From the NCBI RefSeq assembly GCF_014109805.1, contig NZ_CP059400.1, positions 1,706,001-1,770,000 on the forward strand: DNA of 64,000 bases, read 5' to 3'. Source of the stretch: Legionella sp. PC1000. GTDB taxonomy: Bacteria > Pseudomonadota > Gammaproteobacteria > Legionellales > Legionellaceae. Under the pieces are notes generated by a model. The model was not told where the DNA came from. It was given only the letters and a program-made list of their open reading frames with translations, and did not search any database. This document shows, in pieces, positions 10,324 through 18,671 of the stretch; position 1 is the first letter of the stretch, and each line of letters starts with the position of its first letter. Made by a program: the position numbers and the translations under genes.

Positions 10324-11783
10324 GAGTTTTTCACCAAGGGTATCGTATTTTGATGGTAACCTCCTCCTAACACTTTGGTTAATTTTATAGAGGCTAAATA
10401 TTGGTTATAAAGTAGAATAACATCTACAAGTTCTTTTTGAATGACTTCTTCCTGTAAAAAATAAAGATCAAATAAACTGTCTAGGCCTTTTTGTTGACGC
10501 AAGTAACTTAATTGATAACGCTGTTTTGTATACTCCACCACTTTTTTTTGTTCTATCTTTTGCTGGTAGATATCCTCAGCAAAAGCTAACACATCAAGAA
10601 CTTCTTGAGTACTGTATAAGAGCAAATTATTGTAAGCGTCAATTGCTGCATCAAATTGTGCCTTAGTTGCTTTAATATTAGCCCGTATTGCTCCTGCAGT
10701 GAAAATAGGTAATTGCAAGGCAGGTCTAATTGCCGCGGTACCACTTGATAAATCAAAAAGTTTTCTCCAACTTGTGCTTTCCAGACCAATCAGACCAACG
10801 AGGTTGAAATCAGGATAATATTCCGCCATTGCTGCTCCTGTTTTATAAGCTAAAGCTTTGGCACGCCAAATTTGTGCCATAAGATCAGGTCTGCGGGCTA
10901 AGAAATCCAATGGCAGTATTTGAGGAATATTCAGAGTTTTGGGTAGTGAGGGAAGTGTGGAATTAATCAATAAGGGATCATCTGCCCCACGTCCTGCTAA
11001 AGTATTAATCAAGTGTTTATTGACAGATAATTCATTTGTAATGCTTGATAGTAGTTTTTGGGATTCAAGTAATTTTTCTGAAGTTTCCAATGCGGGTAAT
11101 TTAGAAGAAAGTCCCTTTTGTACCAATAATTTTTGTAATTTTGTAATTTTTTGTCGTACTTCAATTAACTGCTCATATAATTTTTTTCTTACAAGATTCG
11201 TTTTATAAGCAAAATAAGCTTGGGCAATTGCGGTGCTTGTAATCAACTCTACTTCTGCAGCTTCTGCTTCTTGAACTTTTGCTTCTCCTAAAGCGGCATA
11301 AAAAAGATTACGGTTTTTTCCCCAAAAATCAAATTCATAAGTAAAAGAAAGAGACAGATCCAAGAGTCTGGCATTTAAAGGAAAATTAGGGTTGAATGCG
11401 CGATATAAGCCGTTTTTGCTTACATATTGTCGATTTTCATGAGCATTAAAAAAAACTAAAGGGGCTAGTAGCGAGCGTGTGACAATAGCTCGCTGTTTAG
11501 CAACTTCAATGCGGCTTTTGATTTCATGAATTGAAGGATTATTAGCTAAAGCCTCTGTAACTAAAGTGTTGAGTTCAGGAGTGTTATAAGATAACCACCA
11601 TTGCTTGTTTGGCCACTTGCCTTTAGAAAAAATCTCTTTCTTTTGTAAACTTTTTTTAATCGAATGCTCCATGTGTGGAACAGTTTTTATATTTTTAATC
11701 TGGCTTTGCTGAGGAAGAGAAACAGTACAGGATATTAATGTATAGAAACTAAAACAAATAAATCCTCTGATCCAAAACCGCAT
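10320..11783 (-). CDS. Outer-membrane efflux lipoprotein, NodT/TolC-like
   Basis: The 487-residue product has a lipoprotein signal with lipobox LISC near residue 19. It then has two repeats of the outer-membrane efflux protein fold, with long helices and segments such as LEFDFWGKN-like YEFDFWGKN and FLARRPDLMAQIWRAKA. These are characteristic of the NodT subfamily. It is the first gene of the efflux operon and overlaps the adaptor by 4 bp. A near-perfect palindrome lies 63 bp upstream. Confidence 0.9.
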   Translation of the reverse strand: MRFWIRGFICFSFYTLISCTVSLPQQSQIKNIKTVPHMEHSIKKSLQKKEIFSKGKWPNKQWWLSYNTPELNTLVTEALANNPSIHEIKSRIEVAKQRAIVTRSLLAPLVFFNAHENRQYVSKNGLYRAFNPNFPLNARLLDLSLSFTYEFDFWGKNRNLFYAALGEAKVQEAEAAEVELITSTAIAQAYFAYKTNLVRKKLYEQLIEVRQKITKLQKLLVQKGLSSKLPALETSEKLLESQKLLSSITNELSVNKHLINTLAGRGADDPLLINSTLPSLPKTLNIPQILPLDFLARRPDLMAQIWRAKALAYKTGAAMAEYYPDFNLVGLIGLESTSWRKLFDLSSGTAAIRPALQLPIFTAGAIRANIKATKAQFDAAIDAYNNLLLYSTQEVLDVLAFAEDIYQQKIEQKKVVEYTKQRYQLSYLRQQKGLDSLFDLYFLQEEVIQKELVDVILLYNQYLASIKLTKVLGGGYHQNTIPLVKNS

Positions 11784-11845
11784 AACACTTCCTTTTTATT
11801 TGGCAACACACCCATCATTAAAATAGTTTCAATTCCACCATCAAA

Positions 11846-11861
11846 ACTATCTTAATATAGT
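11846..11861. promoter_or_regulatory. Candidate operator of the efflux operon
   Basis: ACTATCTTAATATAGT is a 16-bp inverted repeat with a single mismatched pair. It lies about 63 bp upstream of the efflux operon start codon, where a TetR- or MarR-type repressor could act. No regulator gene is adjacent. An A+T-rich palindrome can also arise by chance. Confidence 0.35.
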
Positions 11862-11966
11862 AACCATTAACATTTGATTTTCAAAGGTATTTTCTCTTGA
11901 TGACTAGATAGCTACAAATTATTAAGGAATTCTCAAGTTTTGAGTTTTCTTTTGAGCAATGAGGGG

Positions 11967-12289
11967 GTGAAATATTACTCTAAGGAAACTCAAGCAAGTC
12001 TTTATAAGGCCTGCATTGATATATTACGGATGTTAATGCATCGAGACAAAAGCTTATAATTGGATTAGCATTTGCTACCGAGAGTTTAGATAAACATACG
12101 GCAGTCTTAAAGACGTTACTTACATTATTAAACCAAATATCTAAGGATTCTTCATTGTCTATCTTAGTTACTGGTATTATAAGAGCTTCCTTAAAATGGA
12201 CAATAATGTTGTGTATTTACTTCAAGAGGCAGTGACTTGCAATCTGGCTTTCCGTTATCTTATGATGGTATCGCATTTTAAAGTGAGTT
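11967..12289 (+). pseudogene. Decayed ORF of unknown family
   Basis: Three consecutive open segments in different frames read like one broken protein. The first starts at GTG 11967 (VKYYSKETQASLYKACIDIL) and stops after about 30 codons. The second contains DKHTAVLKTLLTLLNQ and SILVTGIIRASLK. The third contains NNVVYLLQEAVTCNLAFRYL and ends with TAA near 12289. The predicted segments are amphipathic helices with no recognised motif. This is an inference from continuity of coding-like sequence only; a non-coding gap is the alternative. Confidence 0.3.
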
Positions 12290-12353
12290 AACTTTTTGAC
12301 TGTAGACCACATCACGCTTTCTAATGACTTAAATAAATCAGGAGTTATATAAC

Positions 12354-12899
12354 ATGGACAAAAAGGATTTTGCTGTAATTATTATCACAAGTAGTCTCAT
12401 AGCAACCCCACTATTTGCTTCCAATTTTTTTCATCATTTAGCAGTAGATCCAACAAAAAAGATAAGTACAGCATTAAAAGAAAAGGCACAATCTAAATCA
12501 AAAAATGGAGTTAAACATTTTGTTGATTTTTCAGGAACATGGGTAGGAAATTGTACTGGTTATGAAGGAACAGATACTGTTGCTATAGAAAACTCAGATT
12601 CAGAATTTATAATTAATGATAAAATATATCATATTGGCTCATTAGAAACTGAATCCAGATCAAATAAAGAGGCTACATTTTTTTTCCACAACTTATTGGA
12701 ATGGAATGCTGATTATTCTAACCTGATATTTAGTTTTTCCTCTACCGGACATTTCCATGGGCAAGATTTGAGTATGAAGAATTTTGGTTATGGGACTATG
12801 ACAATTTCATTAAAAAATGATCAGTTAATTTTGGAAGGAAGTTCACAAAATTCAAATGCTGAGAATGACACCATTTTCTGTTCTTATAATAGACAATAA
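12354..12899 (+). CDS. Small exported protein, possible beta-barrel
   Basis: The 181-residue product is of unknown function. An AGGAG ribosome site precedes the ATG. The N-terminus looks like a signal peptide, with a hydrophobic run about residues 7-22 ending in FAS. The mature part opens with FSGTWVGNCTGYEG, a glycine/tryptophan start common in small lipocalin-like barrels, and then shows alternating beta-strand patterns. Two cysteines, in the NCTG and FCSY segments, could form a disulfide. It lies convergent to lspE and may be periplasmic or secreted. Confidence 0.6.
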   Translation: MDKKDFAVIIITSSLIATPLFASNFFHHLAVDPTKKISTALKEKAQSKSKNGVKHFVDFSGTWVGNCTGYEGTDTVAIENSDSEFIINDKIYHIGSLETESRSNKEATFFFHNLLEWNADYSNLIFSFSSTGHFHGQDLSMKNFGYGTMTISLKNDQLILEGSSQNSNAENDTIFCSYNRQ

Positions 12900-12978
12900 A
12901 TCCTTTTTTTATCAAACATAACCTTAATGGAGCGAAAAGATATATCGTTGTATTAAGGTTTCCGCAGAATAGTTTCAG

Positions 12979-14466
12979 TTAACTTTGCGTTGTTACGCGA
13001 AGAATTTCAGCAAGTGATGTATCGCCGGCGAGCACCCTCTTAAATCCATCATCTCGAATACTGGGAGTAGTGGGGCGTAAATAACTTTCCATTGTTTGCA
13101 AATTTTCATGGCGATGAATCATTCCTCTTAGTTCTTCATCTACAGTAATCAGCTCATAAATGCCAGTTCGTCCTTTATAGCCTAGGTGATTACAGAAATC
13201 GCAACCTTTAGACTCAAAAACTTTAGATATATCTGCATCTTCTGTGAGTCCCATAAGTTCTTTTTCGTCGTCTCTTAATTGATGAGGTGTTTTGCATTGA
13301 GGACATAATTTTCTCACCAGGCGTTGTGCGATAAGTCCAACGATACTAGAAGATAAGAGAAAAGATTCAACGCCCATATCGCGTAAACGAGTGAGGGCGC
13401 CTAGTGCGCTGTTTGTGTGTAGGGTTGACAATACAAGGTGTCCTGTAAGACTGGCTTGAACTGCAATTTCAGCAGTTTCCAAATCACGAATTTCTCCTAT
13501 CATGACCACGTCGGGATCTTGTCTGAGTATTGCCCTTAAGCCCTTGGCAAAGGTCATTTGTACTTTAGTATTAACCTGTGTTTGTCCAACTCCTTCAAGA
13601 TCATATTCTATGGGATCTTCGATCGTTAGAATATTGCGCGTGACTTGATTTAATTCAGTTAACATGGCGTATAAAGAGGTAGTCTTCCCAGAACCTGTTG
13701 GTCCAGTGACCAAAATAATGCCATGCGGTTCTGCGATCATTTTTCGCATGGCTTTTACAGTAGGTTGAGGCATCCCCAATAGGTTTAAATCCAATTGTGC
13801 AGCTTGTTTGTCCAAAATCCTCAAAACGACACGTTCGCCATGGTTTGATGGGAGGGTTGAAACCCGAACGTCAATATTATGCCCACCAATACGTAGTGAA
13901 ATACGACCGTCTTGCGGAATGCGCTTTTCTGCAATATCCAGCTTGGCCATAACTTTGACTCTAGAAATAACTAAGGGGGCTATAGCACGTTGAATTTCTA
14001 AAACCTCATGTAAAACACCGTCAATACGATTACGTACTAATACTCTATCTTCATAAGTTTCAATATGAATATCAGATGCTTTTTGTTTTATTGCTTGGGT
14101 AAATAATGCATTCAATAAGCGGATTATCGGCGCATCATCTTGATTTTCTAATAAGTCTTCACTTACTGGTAATTGACTTGCCAGCAATGAGAGATCCATA
14201 TCCTCTTCCATGCCTCCAGCAGCTTCTAATATTGATGATTTAGATTGATACACGTGTGCTAAATGTTGTTGAAACGCTGATTCATCAACTTGTTTCAGAG
14301 TAAAGTCGCATTGTAATAAACGTTTTATTTCCGCAAGAGCTTGTAATGGGGTATTAGGTAAATGATAAACAAGAGCATGGTTATCGCTCATTTCATTCGC
14401 AACAACAATCCCATGGTTTTTTGCAAAACTGTATGGGATTTTCAGTGATTTCTCTTCATTTTCCAT
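12979..14466 (-). CDS. lspE: Type II secretion ATPase (GspE/LspE)
   Basis: The 495-residue cytoplasmic hexameric ATPase powers the type II secretion pseudopilus. Walker A is GPTGSGKTTSLY, the Asp box is near LTIEDPIEYDLEG, Walker B is DPDVVMIGEIRD, and the His box is TGHLVLSTLHTN. A tetracysteine zinc site (CPQC near residue 391 and CDFC about 35 residues later) separates it from PilT-type retraction ATPases. It follows the secretin gene after 3 bp. Legionella keeps lspD and lspE together, apart from the other lsp loci. Confidence 0.93.
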   Translation of the reverse strand: MENEEKSLKIPYSFAKNHGIVVANEMSDNHALVYHLPNTPLQALAEIKRLLQCDFTLKQVDESAFQQHLAHVYQSKSSILEAAGGMEEDMDLSLLASQLPVSEDLLENQDDAPIIRLLNALFTQAIKQKASDIHIETYEDRVLVRNRIDGVLHEVLEIQRAIAPLVISRVKVMAKLDIAEKRIPQDGRISLRIGGHNIDVRVSTLPSNHGERVVLRILDKQAAQLDLNLLGMPQPTVKAMRKMIAEPHGIILVTGPTGSGKTTSLYAMLTELNQVTRNILTIEDPIEYDLEGVGQTQVNTKVQMTFAKGLRAILRQDPDVVMIGEIRDLETAEIAVQASLTGHLVLSTLHTNSALGALTRLRDMGVESFLLSSSIVGLIAQRLVRKLCPQCKTPHQLRDDEKELMGLTEDADISKVFESKGCDFCNHLGYKGRTGIYELITVDEELRGMIHRHENLQTMESYLRPTTPSIRDDGFKRVLAGDTSLAEILRVTTQS

Positions 14467-14469
14467 AGC

Positions 14470-16866
14470 TTACTTCGTTACTAGCAAAGGTGGGCGATGA
14501 AACGGTTTGGGCAATTCAGCGCGTTTCAAAGCAGGCAATACGGTTGAGTTATTGCTTTGTACAAATGCATCTTGTGATCTTAGCCAATCCAGTTGGTACT
14601 GACGAACATGGTTGTACTTTTCACTTGTCATATGCATATTATCGCGTTCATTACGTAAAATAAGGGGTTTAATAAAGACCATAAGCACCCTTTTTTCACG
14701 AGAATTTATTTTCCGTTTGAATATACGACCCATACCAGGTATATCTCCTAAAATGGGTAAACGATTATTGTCATTATTTAGACTGTCTTGTGTTAAACCG
14801 CCTAAAACAACTGCATCACCGCTCTCAACATGAACTGAGGTGACGATACTGCTAATTCGAAATGTTGGAGTAGTCACGTTTGGAGCAACAACGGGTGGAT
14901 CCAGGGTGTCATTACCTTGGTCAATTTGCATTTGAATTCCATTCCCGCGCGTGATTTGTGGGCGGACATAGAGATGCAATGCGACGTTTACTCGATCGAA
15001 AGTGGTAAATGGAACACCACCATTTGTTGTCCCTCCTGCATTAGCAGGTTGAGTTGTTGATGCAATCGAAACCTGTTTACCTACCAATATTTTGGCTTGG
15101 CGATTATCAAGAACTACAACGGAAGGCGTTGATAAAATATTCGCTTTGTTCTCTCTAGCCAAAGCATATATTTGTGCTTGTAAGTCATCAAGTCGGGTTC
15201 CACTATTAATTATAGCAAATCCTGGTCTAAAATCTTGTGGTCTCCCCGTTAGTTGATTACTTCCCCATTCAATACCCAAATCATTAATATCTGATTGGTT
15301 TATTTCTGCGACCATTGCCTCTATAAGTAATTGTGCTGGTTTAATATCCAGTTGAACAATTACTCTTTTCAAAATACGTATCACCGACGCGGGTGCATTA
15401 AGAATAATAGAGTTTGTGTTAGGCTCAGCAATAATTTGCACTGAAGGTTTGGTTGTGCCCTCATTTTGCGTTGTTGCCGTTGTAGTATTTGCAGTAGCTC
15501 CTGATGCAGTAAGGGGGGACGGGCCGCTACCTGATCCTGATGAATAAAGAGAAGAAGAGGTGGGACTGGAGCTTTGTATATTTGAGTTACTGGTAAGATT
15601 GGAGGCAGGGTTTGTACTGTCCAAGATAGGACGAGTAATCGTACCAATGGTTGTTCCAACATTACCACTGAAATTTGCCTGCGCAATACCTGCAAGAATG
15701 GGGACCAAGTCTTCTGCTCTGAGGTAATTGAGATAAACAACTTGCGTATTACTGTTTTGACCTTCTGAGCTTTCTTTATCTAACTTTAATATTAACATCC
15801 TAAGACGTATTCTGTCTGTTTTGGTTCCACTGATCAATAGAGAGTTGGAGCGATCATCGGCAGCTACAGTTAACTGTGTTCGTGATCCTCCCATGCTGGG
15901 TTGAATTTTAACAAGATCTTTTAAAGTAGCAGCGATATCCATAGCTAATGAATGTCTTAAAGGGACCATATCGATACCATTTGCAGAAGAGGAATCTACT
16001 TGTTTGATGATTTCTGCAAGACTACGAATGTTGTTGGCTCTACCTGACAAAATAAGCATGTTTGAGGGAGCATACGCAGAGATACTGCTCCATTGGGGCA
16101 TTAGTGGTCGTAAAACAGGTACTAATTGCTCAGATGGAACATAATGAACGGGCACGACGGCCACCATCATGTCATCGCCTTTAGGGGGCTGTTTCATTTC
16201 GCCTGAAGGATCAGGTGATTGTGTTTTTGCATCAATATTAGGGATAATTTTAATGATCGCACCACTAGGTATCGCGGCAAAACCAGAGACTTGTAACACT
16301 GAAAGAAACACTTCATAGAGTTCGTCATTGTTCATTGGTGTTGCCGATACAATGGATATTTTTCCTTGTACTCTAGGATCAATGACGAAGTTTTTTCCTG
16401 TTACTCGAGACACTTCAGCGATGACCGCTCTGATATCCGCATTTCTTAGGTTCCATAACTTACTGCTTGGTGGCGGAGGTATTTCTGTTGGCTCACTTGA
16501 ACTGTCGGATGGGTTTGATTGGGCTAAAGGAGGAGATTGATTTTCAATGTGTTTGTTCTTTTTAGAATCGATGATTTTTTGAGTTAATTTATTCTGCAAG
16601 GCACGTGCTGTGAGATAATCACTAATTGGTCCAATTTGTATGAGATAAAGTTTCTTATCCGATAGATTCTTAATTTCCACCGGTTCACTAACGAGCGCGG
16701 ATAATTCTTGTTGGCGTTGTTTTGCATCTTTTTCTAAATTAAATGCGCCTGCTTGCAAATAAAAAGTAGTATTCCCATTTTTAGTAGTTGTGGAAATATT
16801 AATTTCGTTTGCATGAATTAATGCAGAACAAATAAATGTTAAAATAAAAATTACTATCGAGCGCAT
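14470..16866 (-). CDS. lspD: Type II secretion secretin (GspD/LspD) with N-terminal SPOR-like domain
   Basis: The 798-residue product forms the outer-membrane channel of type II secretion. It has a signal peptide (about 1-19) and then a segment (about 30-105) containing FYLQAGAFNLEKDAKQRQQE and LYLIQIGP that looks like a SPOR domain. The N0 domain follows (LWNLRNADIRAVIAEVSRVT), then N1-N3 with a Ser/Thr/Gly-rich low-complexity loop, and the secretin core with VVLGGLTQ. A SPOR-like head is unusual for GspD. It forms an operon with lspE. Confidence 0.92.
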   Translation of the reverse strand: MRSIVIFILTFICSALIHANEINISTTTKNGNTTFYLQAGAFNLEKDAKQRQQELSALVSEPVEIKNLSDKKLYLIQIGPISDYLTARALQNKLTQKIIDSKKNKHIENQSPPLAQSNPSDSSSEPTEIPPPPSSKLWNLRNADIRAVIAEVSRVTGKNFVIDPRVQGKISIVSATPMNNDELYEVFLSVLQVSGFAAIPSGAIIKIIPNIDAKTQSPDPSGEMKQPPKGDDMMVAVVPVHYVPSEQLVPVLRPLMPQWSSISAYAPSNMLILSGRANNIRSLAEIIKQVDSSSANGIDMVPLRHSLAMDIAATLKDLVKIQPSMGGSRTQLTVAADDRSNSLLISGTKTDRIRLRMLILKLDKESSEGQNSNTQVVYLNYLRAEDLVPILAGIAQANFSGNVGTTIGTITRPILDSTNPASNLTSNSNIQSSSPTSSSLYSSGSGSGPSPLTASGATANTTTATTQNEGTTKPSVQIIAEPNTNSIILNAPASVIRILKRVIVQLDIKPAQLLIEAMVAEINQSDINDLGIEWGSNQLTGRPQDFRPGFAIINSGTRLDDLQAQIYALARENKANILSTPSVVVLDNRQAKILVGKQVSIASTTQPANAGGTTNGGVPFTTFDRVNVALHLYVRPQITRGNGIQMQIDQGNDTLDPPVVAPNVTTPTFRISSIVTSVHVESGDAVVLGGLTQDSLNNDNNRLPILGDIPGMGRIFKRKINSREKRVLMVFIKPLILRNERDNMHMTSEKYNHVRQYQLDWLRSQDAFVQSNNSTVLPALKRAELPKPFHRPPLLVTK

Positions 16867-17103
16867 TGAAAAATCGCAAAATCCTAATTAAATAACATAA
16901 TAACTAAATTTATAAACTTACAATAGTTTTTTTGACGTGTTACTGAAGGTATTTTGAAGCCTTTTTAAAATTCTGCTTCAAGATTATCTTAACTGCTAAG
17001 AATCTATCTTTATATTCACTTGTTTTTATTTTGAAGCATGAATTCTAAATTCATCGGGTAAGAATATCCTTCGTAGGTCAAAACAATTTTCTTCCTTTTT
17101 AAT

Positions 17104-17138
17104 CCCGGACAACATATCGTTAATCCGGGTTGCTTTTT
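17104..17138 (+). terminator. Terminator-like hairpin beside the His-rich gene
   Basis: CCCGGA (17104-17109) pairs with TCCGGG (17124-17129), and TTGC plus five T follow on the plus strand. It lies just beyond the stop of the minus-strand His-rich gene. The T-run has the wrong polarity for that gene, so it may act on readthrough from the left or only as a structure. Confidence 0.4.
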
Positions 17139-17139
17139 A

Positions 17140-17391
17140 CTAAGGTTTGTAATGTGTATGTTCATCGTGCGCGTCATGACTGTGGGAGTGCTGATGGGCA
17201 TATGGCTGAGGAGTATGATGTTGCTGAGGTATGTAATAGGGATGTTGATGTGAATGATGATAATAGAAAGAGTTAGGATTAGCACCTAGAGCTGGGGTTG
17301 TAACAACCACTGAAGTGTGAGTGTGTGGCTGGGTGGTTGATGGGTGAGTGTGCTCGTGGTTTTTTGGCTGATGTTCGTGTTTTCTTCTCAT
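17140..17391 (-). CDS. Histidine-rich mini-protein, possible metal binder
   Basis: The 83-residue product is about one quarter histidine (20 His), in HEH, HTH, HHSHQH and HQHSHSH runs interspersed with Pro, Gln and Tyr. It has no signal peptide or membrane helix. GAGGATG stands about 10 bp before the ATG. Such composition suits binding of nickel, zinc or copper, as in Hpn-like storage proteins, but this is inference from composition only. Another open frame overlaps on the same strand; the SD and the clean start favour this one. Confidence 0.55.
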   Translation of the reverse strand: MRRKHEHQPKNHEHTHPSTTQPHTHTSVVVTTPALGANPNSFYYHHSHQHPYYIPQQHHTPQPYAHQHSHSHDAHDEHTHYKP

Positions 17392-17580
17392 ATTATTTCA
17401 TCCTCATTTAATAAAGAATTGAATTGCATCCATTTGTTTATTCAGATGATAATGTGCAAAGTTGTACATTTTAAATATCATCTTAACGCATTATATGCAG
17501 ATGGTTTGGTAAATGTATATGTTTTTCTGAGCATTTAAAAATTTAAGTTGAATCAATATATTGGACGATCTTAGAGAGGT

Positions 17581-17616
17581 GCCTTCTACTGGTTTTTTCT
17601 GATAAGTGTAGAAGGC
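17581..17616. terminator. Possible terminator hairpin after the 91-residue gene
   Basis: A perfect 9-bp inverted repeat, GCCTTCTAC/GTAGAAGGC (17581-17589 and 17608-17616), closes an 18-nt loop. It lies 24 bp beyond the stop of the upstream minus-strand gene. There is no T-run after it, so a terminator role is uncertain. Confidence 0.4.
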
Positions 17617-17639
17617 TCTTGAGATTTCTTTATATGGGT

Positions 17640-17915
17640 TTAAGGGCAATAAATTGTGTCTCTGACTTCTTCAAGATCCGCATTACTGGGATCGTTTAAA
17701 TCATAATTTCCGTGAAGCTCTTCACCTGTTGCGCTTACGTAAGTTTTTTCAGCATTTCTTCCTGCTACTGCATTTTGTCTACGCAACGCAAGAGCAGGGG
17801 GAACCTCATCGGGATTAGGCAATTGCATGAGCGGATTATCTGATAAATCAGCCACAGCCGTTCTTCCTCCGGTAACAAATAAGGTTTTCGTTTTTGTATC
17901 GAAAAATTTTGTCAT
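17640..17915 (-). CDS. Small orphan protein, 91 residues
   Basis: I do not recognise this family. A GGAG ribosome site precedes the ATG. The sequence is hydrophilic, rich in Asp, Asn and Pro, and ends in DTIYCP with a single cysteine. No signal peptide, membrane helix or repeat is visible. It lies alone between the His-rich gene and the reductase, all on the minus strand, with a hairpin just behind it. Reality as a gene rests on the SD, the unbroken frame and coding-like composition. Confidence 0.5.
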   Translation of the reverse strand: MTKFFDTKTKTLFVTGGRTAVADLSDNPLMQLPNPDEVPPALALRRQNAVAGRNAEKTYVSATGEELHGNYDLNDPSNADLEEVRDTIYCP

Positions 17916-18030
17916 AATAATCTCCAGCTGAATGGGTTATGGTGATTACATACTGTAACTCAGTTGAACTTATATATCAGTTTAAGTAAAGCAATTTTTC
18001 TGCACAAACGCAATTATTCAGTGAATTAAC

Positions 18031-18609
18031 CTAAGATTGAATGGTTGTATTATCCAAACCTCCAACGCGCATGATACGGTATTTTAATTGTACAATACTA
18101 CTGCCGATACTCTTTGTCTCCAAAAGTTCAAGCCCGATGTCATGCTTCAGTGGACCAAATAAAGAACGACCCGAACCGAGTAATATAGGGATTAAGGTAA
18201 TTGTTAATTCATCAATGAGATTTTCTACAATGAATTTTTGAATGGTAATTCCCCCATCAATGTAAAGATGTTTCATCCCTTTTTTTGCCAGGCGCTGCAC
18301 GAGGGCATAAGGTGTTTCAAAAGATGAAGAAACACATTTTTGTATGTGTTTGGGGATATTCATGGGTCTGCTGCTCATGACCACCACTGGCAGATCACCA
18401 TATGGCCATTCATCAAATGTGAGCACCTGTTCAAATGAATTTCTCCCCATAATTAATCCGTCCACGCTGGAAATAAAGGATTGGTAACCACCATCTTCAC
18501 CTTCAGGAACAAGCGAGTTGACTTTCATGAGCCAATCAATAGAGCCATCATCCCGGGAGATAAATCCATCCATGCTTGTGGCAATAAATACGGAACATTT
18601 AATGGACAT
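18031..18609 (-). CDS. Dihydrofolate reductase/RibD C-terminal-domain family protein
   Basis: The 192-residue product has the fold of the RibD reductase domain and DHFR. The start CSVFIATSMDGFISRDDGSIDWL, the GLIMGRNSFEQVLTF segment and the IDGGITIQKFI plus PILLGSGRSLF C-terminal half are typical of YyaP/YwjB-like proteins. It is probably an NADPH-dependent reductase with an unknown substrate. It is not the essential folate enzyme, which has a different N-terminus. AAGGATA precedes the ATG. It stands alone. Confidence 0.8.
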   Translation of the reverse strand: MSIKCSVFIATSMDGFISRDDGSIDWLMKVNSLVPEGEDGGYQSFISSVDGLIMGRNSFEQVLTFDEWPYGDLPVVVMSSRPMNIPKHIQKCVSSSFETPYALVQRLAKKGMKHLYIDGGITIQKFIVENLIDELTITLIPILLGSGRSLFGPLKHDIGLELLETKSIGSSIVQLKYRIMRVGGLDNTTIQS

Positions 18610-18671
18610 ATGAAATATCCTTGTGATAAATTTTTACAAACTGTAACGTTAAAGAATAATTCCAAGGTGTT

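Noticed and set aside
12920..12960. AACCTTAAT/ATTAAGGTT inverted repeat between two convergent genes
   Set aside because: The loop is 23 nt and no T-run follows; too weak to call a terminator.
15381..15740. 119-codon frame on the minus strand
   Set aside because: It is a shadow inside the low-complexity part of lspD.
17016..17285. Alternative 89-codon frame overlapping the His-rich gene
   Set aside because: Its translation is an Ile/His/Thr-rich artefact of the same repetitive DNA, and it lacks an SD; the other frame has a proper start.
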